Assembly: GCA_030247855.1 (NCBI GenBank)
Contig: JAPDRN010000049.1
Span: forward strand, 62,001 to 126,000
Source of the DNA: Knufia peltigerae
Lineage: Eukaryota > Ascomycota > Eurotiomycetes > Chaetothyriales > Trichomeriaceae
DNA: 64,000 bases
Direction: 5' to 3'
The stretch's first letter is position 1. Every line of letters begins with the position of its first letter. The notes under the pieces are model-generated. The model saw nothing but the letters and a program-made list of their open reading frames with translations. It was not told the DNA's origin and ran no database searches. Both the position numbers and the translations under genes were made by a program. Shown piece by piece: positions 53,326 to 62,374 of this stretch.

Positions 53326-53826
53326 GGCACCCATCATGGTGGGGCAGTAGTGACCATGGCCATGCCGGCTGCGCGCCCGTAGCGGCCTGTCGCGAAAGGC
53401 AACGGGGCGCGATATGCAGGATGGCGGCGCTTTGGGTAATTCGATCGTCGTAATCGGCCATGCCGTGGGCGACGGTCGGCTGCTCCGGTGCGTGCGCTTC
53501 GTCACGGCTCCAGTAGGTGGAAGGCCCCGGCTGTCGCAGGCTGCACACAATGCTGTTTCTGCCTCTTTTCAGCGCCGGACACGGCGCGAATCATAGCCTC
53601 GCCACGGCACCCGCCCTGGCCGGGATTGGCGTCCCGAACTTACGTATCACTACGGATCGTGTTGCAGCCGCAACTGTAATCACGACAATGCACCGTCTGC
53701 CAGTCCATGGCGGGCGGTGCGTGGGGATCTCTCGATCCGCCGGCTTTAGTGGTACGTATCCGGCACGCCAACCCGCACCGTCCGCCACCTTGCATCTGCA
53801 GGTGGCCACACCGTGAGGTTGCCGCC
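53326..53826. other. Non-coding stretch (500 bp)
   Basis: Open frames on both strands here lack ribosome sites and family-like sequence. I see no repeat or RNA gene either. It may hold the promoter for the gene at 53827. Confidence 0.45.
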
Positions 53827-54234
53827 ATGCCTGACCTGCTTCCCGACTATCCCCGTCTGCACGCGCTGCTCGGCGATGCCGTGCGCGATCTTCCCAATGC
53901 TCTCGCCGAAAAGATGGAAGACGCACTCAGCGATGCCGCCGAGTCCGCGCCTCCCTCGGCGTTCTTCACGTTCCTGCAAAGCCACGGCAAAGGGCGCCGT
54001 GCTGATGGAGCACCCTGGAGCGAAACCTGCCTCACACCCTGCCGCGCATTCGATCTGGCCTTGGCCACCCGCAGCGCATCGGGCATCACCGCGCTCACCG
54101 CCATGCTGCACGCCGCACATATAGCGCGGGAGAACGACGATCCGGGCTTCTATCCGTCGGCGGCCTTGGTTGATGGTCTGTTCGATGCCTGCGAAGCATT
54201 GTCGTTGCAGGTAGAGCGCTGTCTTGTCCCTTGA
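53827..54234 (+). CDS. Hypothetical protein, 135 aa
   Basis: A soluble helical protein, with no signal or membrane segment (LPDYPRLHALLGDAVRDLPN, ALAEKMEDALSDAAESAPPS, ending FDACEALSLQVERCLVP). GAGG lies 11 bases before the ATG at 53827. No family recognised. It begins a run of small accessory-looking genes that precede the second effector pair. Codon use is ordinary for the chromosome. Confidence 0.6.
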   Translation: MPDLLPDYPRLHALLGDAVRDLPNALAEKMEDALSDAAESAPPSAFFTFLQSHGKGRRADGAPWSETCLTPCRAFDLALATRSASGITALTAMLHAAHIARENDDPGFYPSAALVDGLFDACEALSLQVERCLVP

Positions 54235-54343
54235 CTTGCCGGCGCATTGTCACAGACAGAAGGAGGGCGGTGAACCCGTGCTCCCCGCCCTCTGATCCGC
54301 TGGACTCTCAGGTAAACTCCGGGAAAACGATCTGGGGAAATGG

Positions 54344-54769
54344 ATGAAGAACGTCGTAGCGCTGACCTTTGCAGCCGCTCTTTTCTCGCTGGCCGGATGC
54401 TCTACGGTGCCAGTGACGGAGGCCCAGGCCAAACCGCTCCCTTCCGAGCGGGTCTACCTGCCGCAGTACTTTCAGAAGTCTGCTGAGCGCTCGGCGACGA
54501 TCTATATCAGCCGTGACAGAGGTTACTTTGGCTCCGGTTGCTCGCATGACATCTCTCTCAACAACGAGAAGGTGATGGCGATCAGGCAGGCCGAGGCGAC
54601 CACGCTCCATGTTGTTCCGGGGGCCTACTTTCTCAAACTGGAAACAGGCGGTGGTCTCTGCCCGAACATTTCCACCTCGCAGAATCTGACGCTGGGCGCG
54701 GGCGAGCGTCAGGTGTACCGCGTGCTGCTTCCCTCCGATGGTAATCTTCGCCTGACCCGAGACCAGTAA
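54344..54769 (+). CDS. Putative lipoprotein, 141 aa
   Basis: A short signal sequence ends in a clean lipobox, SLAGC (Cys19). The mature part has a beta-sandwich-like look (SATIYISRDRGYFGSGCSHD, VVPGAYFLKLETGGGLCPN), and a pair of cysteines could form a disulfide. The pattern resembles DUF2846-type lipoproteins (an Ile-Tyr-Ile-x-R strand, then Pro-Gly-x-Tyr), though I cannot confirm it. It lies 78 bp upstream of the next gene on the same strand. Confidence 0.75.
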   Translation: MKNVVALTFAAALFSLAGCSTVPVTEAQAKPLPSERVYLPQYFQKSAERSATIYISRDRGYFGSGCSHDISLNNEKVMAIRQAEATTLHVVPGAYFLKLETGGGLCPNISTSQNLTLGAGERQVYRVLLPSDGNLRLTRDQ

Positions 54770-54847
54770 GCTGCGGGGCATTTGCCCGGCAAAGCCGACA
54801 CGCTACCTCTTGTACGCCTTGCACGGATCGCAGAGGAACATTCGCCG

Positions 54848-55432
54848 ATGGAATTCGAGCACTGGATAACCTGGTCACCTGGATATTTTGAAGCCACTGC
54901 CCTTAGGCAGGGATGGCGTTTCGATGCCAGTCAAGGACTTTGGCGGATCGACATCAACCGGGTAGAAGCACACCTGCAGCAGGATCTGGCCGCTCAGCAG
55001 TTCGGTACCGCCGTTACCCGCTTCATTTTCGGATTTGAGATGCATCGCATGGGCGGCGTGCTGGACGATGAATCGGTTCTGCAGTCCATGGCGGCGACAC
55101 GCGATCTGACGCGCTATTACCGATCCAGACACGCGTTCCTGGCGGTTGGTCAGCTTGAATGGACGCAGGTCCGCCATCTCGATGCAACCGCCCAATGGGC
55201 CGCTTACACCTCCACTCTGCTGCATGCGGTCGACAACTGGAGTCGCCAGTCACGCAAGCCGAAGGACTTTGACGTCTCCTCATTCCGTACAGCGATTCAG
55301 CAGAGCCTGCAGGCGCTGACGGAGGATCAATACGCTGTCGATACGGAATCAATGGACCTATCGCCACCCGAGTGGGATGAAGCTGGTCGATTCATTCATC
55401 GGAACCTGGACCCCGATTCGCTCATTGATTGA
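54848..55432 (+). CDS. Hypothetical protein, 194 aa
   Basis: A soluble protein opening EFEHWITWSPGYFEATALRQ. No signal, membrane segment or known motif is visible; Trp and Arg content is high, and the C-terminus is acidic. The ATG at 54848 is preferred because GAGGAA lies 9 bases upstream; a TTG at 54782 is also in frame. It sits between a lipoprotein gene and the lipoprotein/effector pair, so it may belong to the same accessory block. Function unknown. Confidence 0.58.
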   Translation: MEFEHWITWSPGYFEATALRQGWRFDASQGLWRIDINRVEAHLQQDLAAQQFGTAVTRFIFGFEMHRMGGVLDDESVLQSMAATRDLTRYYRSRHAFLAVGQLEWTQVRHLDATAQWAAYTSTLLHAVDNWSRQSRKPKDFDVSSFRTAIQQSLQALTEDQYAVDTESMDLSPPEWDEAGRFIHRNLDPDSLID

Positions 55433-55567
55433 ACTGTCTTTGGCGCAGGGACCAAGGCCGCGGCGACCTCGGAAGTGTTCGAAATGCCTGAAGCGATATT
55501 CCCGGGGCCTGTTCCACCGACCTCAATCTTCCTATAGTGGCTCCAGACCCCGCAATGGAATGGCCCG

Positions 55568-56431
55568 ATGCACCCGATGTCCTCCGGGCGGTGCCTGGCA
55601 CTCGCAATCGCAATCGCCGTTAGTGCCAGTGCCTGCGCACGTGCGCCGTCCACCGAAAACGAAAGGAATCCTGCCATGTCTGGCGCAACGCAGACCGGTC
55701 GCACCCTCAATGGCCACACTTACACCGACGCGCCCCTGGATGTGAAGCTGGGGCCGAGTACCTTCCGCATCCCCGCCAATTATCTGGACAGCCAGATTGC
55801 GCCTTGGCCCGGTGAAGGCGTTTCGTTGGTCATTGAATGGCCGGACATGACGCCGACGTTGCCGGGGGCGCGGGCTAATCCAAGGACCAATGATTTCCGC
55901 AAGGAGATCGCGGTGGCGGTGAACTATATCGACAGGATTCCAATCGAAACTTCGCTTGCCCGACTGTCGTCCAACGAGGCCCTCACCGAGGAGGGATCGG
56001 TGGAGCGAGGTGATCCACGGGCACGCCTGGACCTGCGTATTGCCCGGTCACCGACACTGGGACTGATCCCGTATGCCATCGATGAAGAGAAGATGGTCCG
56101 CTACTCAAAGGACTACGAAGCCCGCTATGGCAAGCCTCCTGTTCGCAACCCGGCCTATGAAGATGACTGGTACGTTGCGCGCGGTGACGATGGTCAGCTC
56201 ACCTCGTTCCTGAAGTGCGAGACCACCCGATTCCGGGGTGATGGCGTGCGCCTGGAAGGTGATCGGGTGATCGACCTGGAAGACCCGGTGGCAGCAGGAT
56301 GTACGCACTATTTCGTGGATGTCGAGAACAAGCTCTCGATCACCTTGAACTACAAGCGGGCATTTCTGAAGGACTGGAAGCGCATGGAAGACGCGGTACG
56401 GGATGCCTTGGCACGCACCAAAGCCAGGTGA
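55568..56431 (+). CDS. Putative lipoprotein, candidate immunity protein for the second X-Tfe
   Basis: A 287-residue protein with a lipobox (SASAC, Cys23), so it is probably a periplasmic lipoprotein. The mature part (PSTFRIPANYLDSQIAPWPG, DDWYVARGDDGQLTSFLKCE) contains two cysteines (LKCE and AGCTHYF) that may pair. It ends 26 bp before the XVIPCD effector gene, in the same immunity-first order as the pair at 5.4-7.5 kb. The lipoprotein plus effector layout beside virD4 resembles the Smlt3025/Smlt3024 immunity-effector pair of S. maltophilia K279a, but identity needs alignment. Confidence 0.72.
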   Translation: MHPMSSGRCLALAIAIAVSASACARAPSTENERNPAMSGATQTGRTLNGHTYTDAPLDVKLGPSTFRIPANYLDSQIAPWPGEGVSLVIEWPDMTPTLPGARANPRTNDFRKEIAVAVNYIDRIPIETSLARLSSNEALTEEGSVERGDPRARLDLRIARSPTLGLIPYAIDEEKMVRYSKDYEARYGKPPVRNPAYEDDWYVARGDDGQLTSFLKCETTRFRGDGVRLEGDRVIDLEDPVAAGCTHYFVDVENKLSITLNYKRAFLKDWKRMEDAVRDALARTKAR

Positions 56432-56457
56432 TCCGAAGACAATTCAAGGAGTAAGTC

Positions 56458-57780
56458 ATGGGTGGACTGACCCAGAAGGACATCAGGATCCTCACTGCCT
56501 ATGCGGATTCGGGAAACCGGGAGCTCTACTGGAACTATCTCTCGCAACTTCCCGGTGCAGACGGTTATGGAACGCTTGCGTTGGGCGTTGTGCGCAACGA
56601 CAGCCTGCCCGGGCGGGTGGCAAACAGCTACGCACAGGAACATGCGAGAACGCAGCACGACGATGGTTCACGCTTCCCCAATGCGGTATTGAGTGAACGG
56701 CAATGGGAAGCCTTCGGACAGAGTCTGCTCAAGCAGGACCTCGTGTTGCGGCAGTACTGGTCGCAGCAGCAGCGCCCGGATCTTGCCTTGAACCTGCCCG
56801 GCAAGGATGTGATGACCGCGCACGACCGTGCGTTCGAGCAGCATCGTCTCGACCCCAACTGCTGGACCCCTCGCGTGCTCCTTCAGGCCGCACTGGAAAA
56901 AAGCGGCCCGCAGAAGCTGGAGCAGATCTGGACCAACATGCTCGACAACGATGGGGCCGGACTTCCGCGAGTGGGAAGTACCGGCCGCGATGCCATCACC
57001 CAGATGGGATTGAGCAAGGGTAGCCAGTACCTCGGCACGCTGACGTTCCATGAAGTCACTCAGGCTCTGGGTGGCCGCTCCTCGGTTGACCCCAACGTCA
57101 TTGGTGGCCTCAATTCCTACGCGTTGTACTTTGAAAAGGACGGCAAGTGGGTCAGTGTCACCTCCGGCGGTGGGCACAGTTCGCTGCGCGAGATCACCGA
57201 TCCGGCCCGCATCGCTGAACTCAACGATGCCCGCGAAGTCCGCCTGGAACGCCAGCAGAAGGCCACCCAGTTCCACCCGGAAGATTCGTACCGAACCATC
57301 ACCCGCAGCCCGCTTACCGCATCGGTCGATGGCCTGCCGGATCTCCAGCGGTCGCCCACGCGTCTGGCCGACATTGGCCCGGGGCATGCCGAGTACGGCC
57401 TGTTGCAACAGGTCAGCGGACATGTCGCCGGCATCGATGCGAGAGCGGGGCGCACGCCGGATGAAAACAGTGAACGTCTGACCGCCAGTGTGATGGCCCT
57501 CGCCCGGCAGAACAACCTGGATCGTGCCGACCATGTGCTGCTCAGCGCGCAGACGGCGGACAACCCCGCGGGCCGCAACGTGTTCGTGGTGCAGGGTGAC
57601 CTGAGCGATCCCGCACACCTGCGCGCATCGATGCCCACGGACGTGGCAGTGCAGACACCGGTGGAGCAGTCGCTGCGGCAGATGGAGACGGCCAGCATGG
57701 AACGGCAACAGCTGGCAATGCAGCGTCAGCAGGAGATTGACATCCAGGCGCGGGAAAGTCCTGCCATGCGGATGGGATGA
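56458..57780 (+). CDS. XVIPCD type IV secretion effector (X-Tfe), unknown N-terminal activity
   Basis: A 440-residue effector. From about residue 309 it has the XVIPCD pattern: YGLLQQVSGHVAGIDA, ERLTASVMALARQNNLDRAD followed by HVLLS, RNVFVVQGDLSDPAHLRAS, and a Gln-rich tail. The N-terminal 300 residues (ILTAYADSGNRELYWNYLSQ ..., SLPGRVANSYAQ) do not match a family I can name, and no HExxH or lysozyme motif is seen. GGAG precedes the ATG. It lies 5.5 kb from virD4 and directly downstream of its candidate immunity lipoprotein. Activity in the recipient periplasm is inferred from the lipoprotein partner. Confidence 0.88.
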   Translation: MGGLTQKDIRILTAYADSGNRELYWNYLSQLPGADGYGTLALGVVRNDSLPGRVANSYAQEHARTQHDDGSRFPNAVLSERQWEAFGQSLLKQDLVLRQYWSQQQRPDLALNLPGKDVMTAHDRAFEQHRLDPNCWTPRVLLQAALEKSGPQKLEQIWTNMLDNDGAGLPRVGSTGRDAITQMGLSKGSQYLGTLTFHEVTQALGGRSSVDPNVIGGLNSYALYFEKDGKWVSVTSGGGHSSLREITDPARIAELNDAREVRLERQQKATQFHPEDSYRTITRSPLTASVDGLPDLQRSPTRLADIGPGHAEYGLLQQVSGHVAGIDARAGRTPDENSERLTASVMALARQNNLDRADHVLLSAQTADNPAGRNVFVVQGDLSDPAHLRASMPTDVAVQTPVEQSLRQMETASMERQQLAMQRQQEIDIQARESPAMRMG

Positions 57781-57850
57781 TTACGCATCGGACCAACATA
57801 ACAGCGCAGGGCCGAACCTGGCTCGCTCCTGCGAGGCAGCGTTGCGCAGT

Positions 57851-59992
57851 TCAGAACGTGTAACCGGCCTGCACATACAGCCGGCGCGGCTCGCCCGGGA
57901 AATGGCCGTTGCGCTCGATGAATCCGCTGGCGGCATACACCTTGTCGAACAGGTTCTTGATGTTGGCCTGGAACTGCCACTGCTTCCACGTGGTTTTCCA
58001 GCTCATGTCGAACACCGCGTACGGCTTCACCCGTTGGCCATCCAGGCTGATGCGCTCATCCACGTAGTCGGCACCGAAGCCAATGGCCGAGTGGATCGCC
58101 GGCAGGTCGTAGCGCGTCCACAGGCCCAGCTTGTTGCGCGGTGCATTGGCGAAGCGATCGCCAGAGGCATTGGTGATGCCATTGGGGCCCGCGTCCTTCA
58201 CCCGCGCGTCGTTGTAGGCGTAGGTCAGGTTCAGCACCCAGCGCTCGGTCACATCGGCCAGAAGATCCAGTTCCATGCCGGTGCTGCGCACCAGGCCCAA
58301 CGCCGCCAGCTGGTTCAATCCATTGATGACCTCGCCAGTGGCCTGCACGATGTTGCTGCGGTCGATGCGGTAGGCCGCCAGGTTCAGGCTCACGCGCTCG
58401 GCAAGCAGCGATTTCATGCCCACTTCCCATTGCCTGCTGCGCTCGGCATCGAACGGGCCGCCTGCGGCGGAATTCTGGTTTGCTGCTGACTGCGGTACGA
58501 AGCCGCTGGCCACGTTGGCATACAGATTCAGACCATCGCGCACGGTGAAGGTACTGCCCAGCCGCCAGCTGATGTCGTTGCCATCCACGCTGCTGCCGGC
58601 GATGCGGTCATCATCCCTGAACCCATCCCAGCGCAGGCCGGCCAGCACGTGCCAGCGTGGGGTCAAGGCCAGCTCGTCCTGCAGGTAACCGCCATAGCGC
58701 TTGCTGCGCGTGCTGGTGCTGCGCCAGGGCAGGGTGGACAGGTTGTAATCGTGCCAGGTGCTGGCGCCATACACCGGATTGAACAGGTCGATGCCACGCA
58801 CCGGGCCTGCGCCGCGAGTGAGGTCGGCGCTGTTGGCGGTCTGTGCGGTGAAATCCGCATCCAGCTGGTACACGTCCGCACCGAACAGCACCTTATGTTC
58901 GATCGCACCGGTGCTCATCCGCCATACCGCATTGGCGTTGGCGGTGAACGCCTCGTTGTCGCGGATCTGGTTGCGCAGCTGCCGGGTCATCCATTCGGCC
59001 ACGCCGTCGCGGTCGCGGTCGATCAGGCCCATCGGCTCGTGGTACATCTGGTGCTCGTTGTTGCTGAACCAGCGTGCGGCGACGTCCACGTCCAGGTCGT
59101 CGCGCGCCGCGAAGCGGTACTGCGCCAGCGCCACCTTGGCACGCATGTCCAGGAAGTCGCTGGCTTCGTTGTGGTTCCAGCGGCGGTCGGTCAGGAAATT
59201 GCCGTTGTCATCGACCGGCACACCGCGCAGGCGGTTGCCGCCGAGGTTCTGGGTGATGTCGGTGAACTGCAGCGTCAGCTCGCCGGTGTCGCCCACGTCG
59301 AACGCCAGCGAGGCATCACCAATCACGCTTTCACTGTGTGTGTTCCAGCGCACGCCTTGTTCGCTGTCGCCATACAGGCCGGCGCGGTAGCGCACCGTGC
59401 CGGCTGCGTTCAACGGCCCGGTCCCTTCGATCGAACCGGCGCGGAAATCCCTGTTTCCCACCTGCAGCTCGATGCGGCGCTCTGCAATGGCCTTCGGCTT
59501 GCGGGTTACATAATTGATGACGCCACCAGCATCGCCACCACCGTACAACGCACCCGCCGGCCCCTTCAGCACCTCCACCCGCTCGATGTTGAACAGCTGT
59601 GGCACCGAGAAGCCGGCATAGGGGTCGCCACGCAACCCGTCATACAGCACGTTCTCCTGGCGGAACCCACGCAGGGTCACCCCGGCATAGCTGAAGTAGC
59701 TGATGCCGCTGATGCTGCGATAGAGATCGGTCACCTGGCGTGCCGCCTGGTCGTCGATCAGCTCGCGCGGCAGCACCTGGATGGACTGCGGCACGAGTTC
59801 CAGCGGTGTATCGGTACGGGTGGCGACAGCGGCATCATCTACCCGGTACAGCGTCTGAGCGCGGCCACGCACCTCCACCTTGTCCAGCTCCTGCACGCGG
59901 CTGGGCGGGGCGTCGGCGGCGTATCCGGGGGTGGCGAAAGCCAGTGTCGTGGCCAGGCACAGAATGCTGTGTCGGGGCAGGAAGAGGGGCAT
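57851..59992 (-). CDS. TonB-dependent siderophore receptor
   Basis: A 713-residue outer-membrane receptor. The signal peptide ends near residue 25. The plug shows LVPQSIQVLPRELIDDQAAR, GVTLRGF and VEVLKGPAGALYGGGDAGGV with INYVTRKP, typical of ferrisiderophore receptors. The barrel ends in YVQAGYTF with a terminal Phe. A Fur-box-like palindrome lies about 20 bp upstream of the start, which suggests iron repression. The particular siderophore (hydroxamate type likely, given the FhuE/FoxA-like plug) is inference. Confidence 0.93.
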   Translation of the reverse strand: MPLFLPRHSILCLATTLAFATPGYAADAPPSRVQELDKVEVRGRAQTLYRVDDAAVATRTDTPLELVPQSIQVLPRELIDDQAARQVTDLYRSISGISYFSYAGVTLRGFRQENVLYDGLRGDPYAGFSVPQLFNIERVEVLKGPAGALYGGGDAGGVINYVTRKPKAIAERRIELQVGNRDFRAGSIEGTGPLNAAGTVRYRAGLYGDSEQGVRWNTHSESVIGDASLAFDVGDTGELTLQFTDITQNLGGNRLRGVPVDDNGNFLTDRRWNHNEASDFLDMRAKVALAQYRFAARDDLDVDVAARWFSNNEHQMYHEPMGLIDRDRDGVAEWMTRQLRNQIRDNEAFTANANAVWRMSTGAIEHKVLFGADVYQLDADFTAQTANSADLTRGAGPVRGIDLFNPVYGASTWHDYNLSTLPWRSTSTRSKRYGGYLQDELALTPRWHVLAGLRWDGFRDDDRIAGSSVDGNDISWRLGSTFTVRDGLNLYANVASGFVPQSAANQNSAAGGPFDAERSRQWEVGMKSLLAERVSLNLAAYRIDRSNIVQATGEVINGLNQLAALGLVRSTGMELDLLADVTERWVLNLTYAYNDARVKDAGPNGITNASGDRFANAPRNKLGLWTRYDLPAIHSAIGFGADYVDERISLDGQRVKPYAVFDMSWKTTWKQWQFQANIKNLFDKVYAASGFIERNGHFPGEPRRLYVQAGYTF

Positions 59993-60011
59993 GGGGGTAT
60001 CGGGCTTGTCT

Positions 60012-60036
60012 GCAAATGAGAAAGATTAGCATTTGC
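60012..60036. promoter_or_regulatory. Fur box candidate
   Basis: A palindrome with 7-base arms GCAAATG (60012-60018) and CATTTGC (60030-60036). The inner part (AATGAGAAAGATTAGCATT) approximates the Fur consensus. It sits immediately upstream of the siderophore receptor start on the minus strand. Confidence 0.75.
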
Positions 60037-60295
60037 AATGAGCCGGTGCCCATCCCCCGGTTGGGTTATGACGGCATACCGGCCAATGCCCACCAGCACG
60101 CCGGTGGCGCCGCGCACGATCAGCGGCACCATCGCCTGCTGCGGATCGCCGCCGAGCGAGAAAGCGCGCAGCCCTGTTCGTAGGCGGCCACCATCGACGC
60201 CATCAGCATCGACGCACCCAACCGCGCGTCATCATCTGCGGGCTGCCCCCCACCTGAGGCCAGGCGCAGCCCGCGCAGGGCTGCGCCGCCCTCTT
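60037..60295. other. Spacer with terminator-like hairpin, no gene seen
   Basis: A perfect 10-bp stem (GGCGCAGCCC at 60263-60272 and GGGCTGCGCC at 60278-60287) lies just after the lipoprotein stop on the minus strand, without a T-run. Short protein-like minus-strand segments in two frames (for example RGATGVLVGIGRYAV) hint at an old gene remnant. Confidence 0.4.
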
Positions 60296-60544
60296 TCAGA
60301 GGTCCTTCTTCTTGCCGCTCAGATCCAGCGGCTGGTCACTGCCCTTGCGCTCGCTGGACCAGACCTCGACGCTCTTGCTGCATCGACTTTCGCGGGCGGC
60401 AACCTCACGCGGCAGGTCCTTCACATGCGGCGACTCCTGGCAGGCCGCATGCATGGCCGAATCGTCATAGGTAGCACAGGCGCTGATCGACGCGACTGCA
60501 AGAACACCGAGTGCGGAGCGGAATAGGGGCTGCAGGAGGCGCAT
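60296..60544 (-). CDS. Small lipoprotein, 82 aa
   Basis: The start at 60544 gives MRLLQPLFRSALGVLAVASI followed by the lipobox SISAC. The mature part of about 60 residues is charged and has two cysteines (AACQES, SRCSKS), ending in a lysine-rich tail (GKKKDL). Upstream in-frame codons are open but have no ribosome site. Too small to assign; it could be a structural lipoprotein or a single immunity-like lipoprotein near the T4SS. The former is the simpler reading. Confidence 0.65.
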   Translation of the reverse strand: MRLLQPLFRSALGVLAVASISACATYDDSAMHAACQESPHVKDLPREVAARESRCSKSVEVWSSERKGSDQPLDLSGKKKDL

Positions 60545-60671
60545 GGGGGGCTCGGAAGGGGCCGGTCTGGTCATCGCATTCAATCCGTGACCCGGCACAC
60601 GCGCAATCCCACTGGCAGCACTTGTTATTGAATAACAATTATGGAGATACTCGGGAGTTGCCGACTGCCGA

Positions 60672-60941
60672 TCAGGCAATGCAGATCAGGAACACCGTCG
60701 AGAGTGCGAGCATCAACACGAACACGCGCCAACTCAGGGCCAGGCAGGTCAGGCAGGCCGCCAACGCCCAGGCCGCCAGCAGCACACATCCCAGCAACCA
60801 CAGCCCGACCGTCATCATCGAACCGGCTGCTGCGGCGGACAACGCAAAGGCCTTGAACAGGGCAACGCCCAGCACGCCGCCCAGCGCGCCGGCCCGCAGG
60901 GCAATCGCATCGTGGCAGCTGGGGGAAATCTGGCGGTGCAT
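60672..60941 (-). CDS. Small membrane protein, 89 aa
   Basis: Three hydrophobic segments cover most of the protein (GALGGVLGVALFKAFALSAA, MTVGLWLLGCVLLAAWALAA, VFVLMLALSTVFLICIA). The ATG at 60941 has no evident ribosome site; the frame is open further upstream, with a TTG at 61016. It lies between the MFS transporter gene and the small lipoprotein gene on the same strand. No family recognised. Confidence 0.5.
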   Translation of the reverse strand: MHRQISPSCHDAIALRAGALGGVLGVALFKAFALSAAAAGSMMTVGLWLLGCVLLAAWALAACLTCLALSWRVFVLMLALSTVFLICIA

Positions 60942-61085
60942 GAGGGGCGTGTCGCGCGTCGGAAGCTGGCGTACGCAACTCTGCAGCAAGGCGGATCTAC
61001 GCCGCGTGTTCGTCAACCTGCAGTGTGGCTGCCGCTCGCGAAACGCTGCCGCCTCAGTCGACTCGCCGTCCGCCGCTGCCCGGCT

Positions 61086-62297
61086 TCAGCGGCTGCCGGC
61101 GACAGCGGCCTTGCGGTTCTTCTCCAGCATCATCGACACGCACCACAGCAGCAGGCCGCCGACCGCAGTCGCCGCACCGACGTAACCGGTGGTGGCCGGG
61201 CTGAAGCCGGCACTGATCGCCATGCCGCCCAGCCACGGGCCGAGCGCATTGGCGGTGTTGAACGCCGCATGGTTGGAGGCGGCGGCCAGGGTCTGCGCTT
61301 CGCCGGCCACGTCCATAAGGCGCGTCTGCAGCACCGCGGCCAGGGCGCCCATCGTACCCACGGTGATGATCATCGGGCCGATGGTCCACACCGATTCGGC
61401 AGCCAGCGGGTAGAGCAGCAGCATCACGATCGACCACGCCAGCACCACGGCGGCCGCCTTGAAGTGGAACTTGTCGACCAGCCAGCCGCCGGCGATGTTG
61501 CCGATGATCGCGCCGATGCCGAACACGCCCACCGCCAGCGGCATCCACGATTCGGCCACGCCGGTCACCTGCACCAGGGTCGGTGCCAGGTAGGTGAACA
61601 CGCAGAACATGCCGGCAAAGCCCACCGCGCCGATCGACAGCGCCAGCCAAACCTGGGTGGTGTTGAATGCGCGCAGCTCGCGCATCGGCGAGGTCCGCAC
61701 CTCATCCGGGTCGGGCAGCAGGAAGCGCGCGATCATCGCCACCGTGGCGATGGCCAGCACGCTGACCAGGGCGAAGGCGGTACGCCAGCTCAGCTGCTGG
61801 CCCAGCCAGGTGGTCAGCGGATTGCCGATGAGGATGGCCACGGACAGGCCGAGCAGTACGCGCGACATTGCCTGGCCGCGCTGGCCGGCCGGGCTGATCG
61901 CAGCCGCCACCAGCATCGCCACGCCGAAGTAGGCGCCATGCGGCAGGCCAGCGACGAAGCGCGCCACCAGCATCGTGCCGTAGTTCGGCGCCAATGCGCT
62001 GGCCAGATTGCCGACGGCATAGAACCCCATCAGTGCCAGCAGCAGCTTGCGGCGCGGGAAGCTGGCGCCGACGAAGGCCAGGATCGGTGCGCCCACCACC
62101 ACGCCGATGGCGTATGCGCTGATCAGGTGGCCGACCTGCGTCTCGCTGATCGACAGGCCGCGGCTGATCTCCAGCATCAGGCCCATGCTGGCGAATTCGC
62201 TGGTGCCGATGGCGAAGCCGCCCAACGACAGGGCTAGGATGATGAGGGTGCGCTGGCGCGGCGTCAGCCGAGCGGCCAGAGGGGAATTGGGGCTCAT
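61086..62297 (-). CDS. MFS transporter, DHA1 family (AraJ/YdhP-like)
   Basis: A 403-residue, 12-helix major facilitator. The motif A-like FPRRKLLLALMGFYAVGNLA after helix 2 and LPHGAYFGVAMLVAAAI in helix 4 place it among the sugar/drug efflux DHA1 group with AraJ and YdhP. The ATG at 62297 starts directly before the first helix region; an earlier ATG at 62330 is possible and neither has a ribosome site. The substrate is unknown; its neighbours give no clue. Confidence 0.88.
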   Translation of the reverse strand: MSPNSPLAARLTPRQRTLIILALSLGGFAIGTSEFASMGLMLEISRGLSISETQVGHLISAYAIGVVVGAPILAFVGASFPRRKLLLALMGFYAVGNLASALAPNYGTMLVARFVAGLPHGAYFGVAMLVAAAISPAGQRGQAMSRVLLGLSVAILIGNPLTTWLGQQLSWRTAFALVSVLAIATVAMIARFLLPDPDEVRTSPMRELRAFNTTQVWLALSIGAVGFAGMFCVFTYLAPTLVQVTGVAESWMPLAVGVFGIGAIIGNIAGGWLVDKFHFKAAAVVLAWSIVMLLLYPLAAESVWTIGPMIITVGTMGALAAVLQTRLMDVAGEAQTLAAASNHAAFNTANALGPWLGGMAISAGFSPATTGYVGAATAVGGLLLWCVSMMLEKNRKAAVAGSR

Positions 62298-62374
62298 GCG
62301 GGGGCGCAAAGGGGCGGGGAAGCGGCACATTGTACTGCTGCATTGCAGCAGGCATCAGCCAGCCTGGGGGTAAA

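Noticed and set aside
53591..53926. 111-codon minus-strand frame
   Set aside because: Arg/Ala-rich shadow overlapping the start of a better-supported gene; no family features.
60038..60526. 162-codon open frame on the plus strand
   Set aside because: It overlaps the lipoprotein gene on the other strand, which has a clear lipobox, and lacks a ribosome site.
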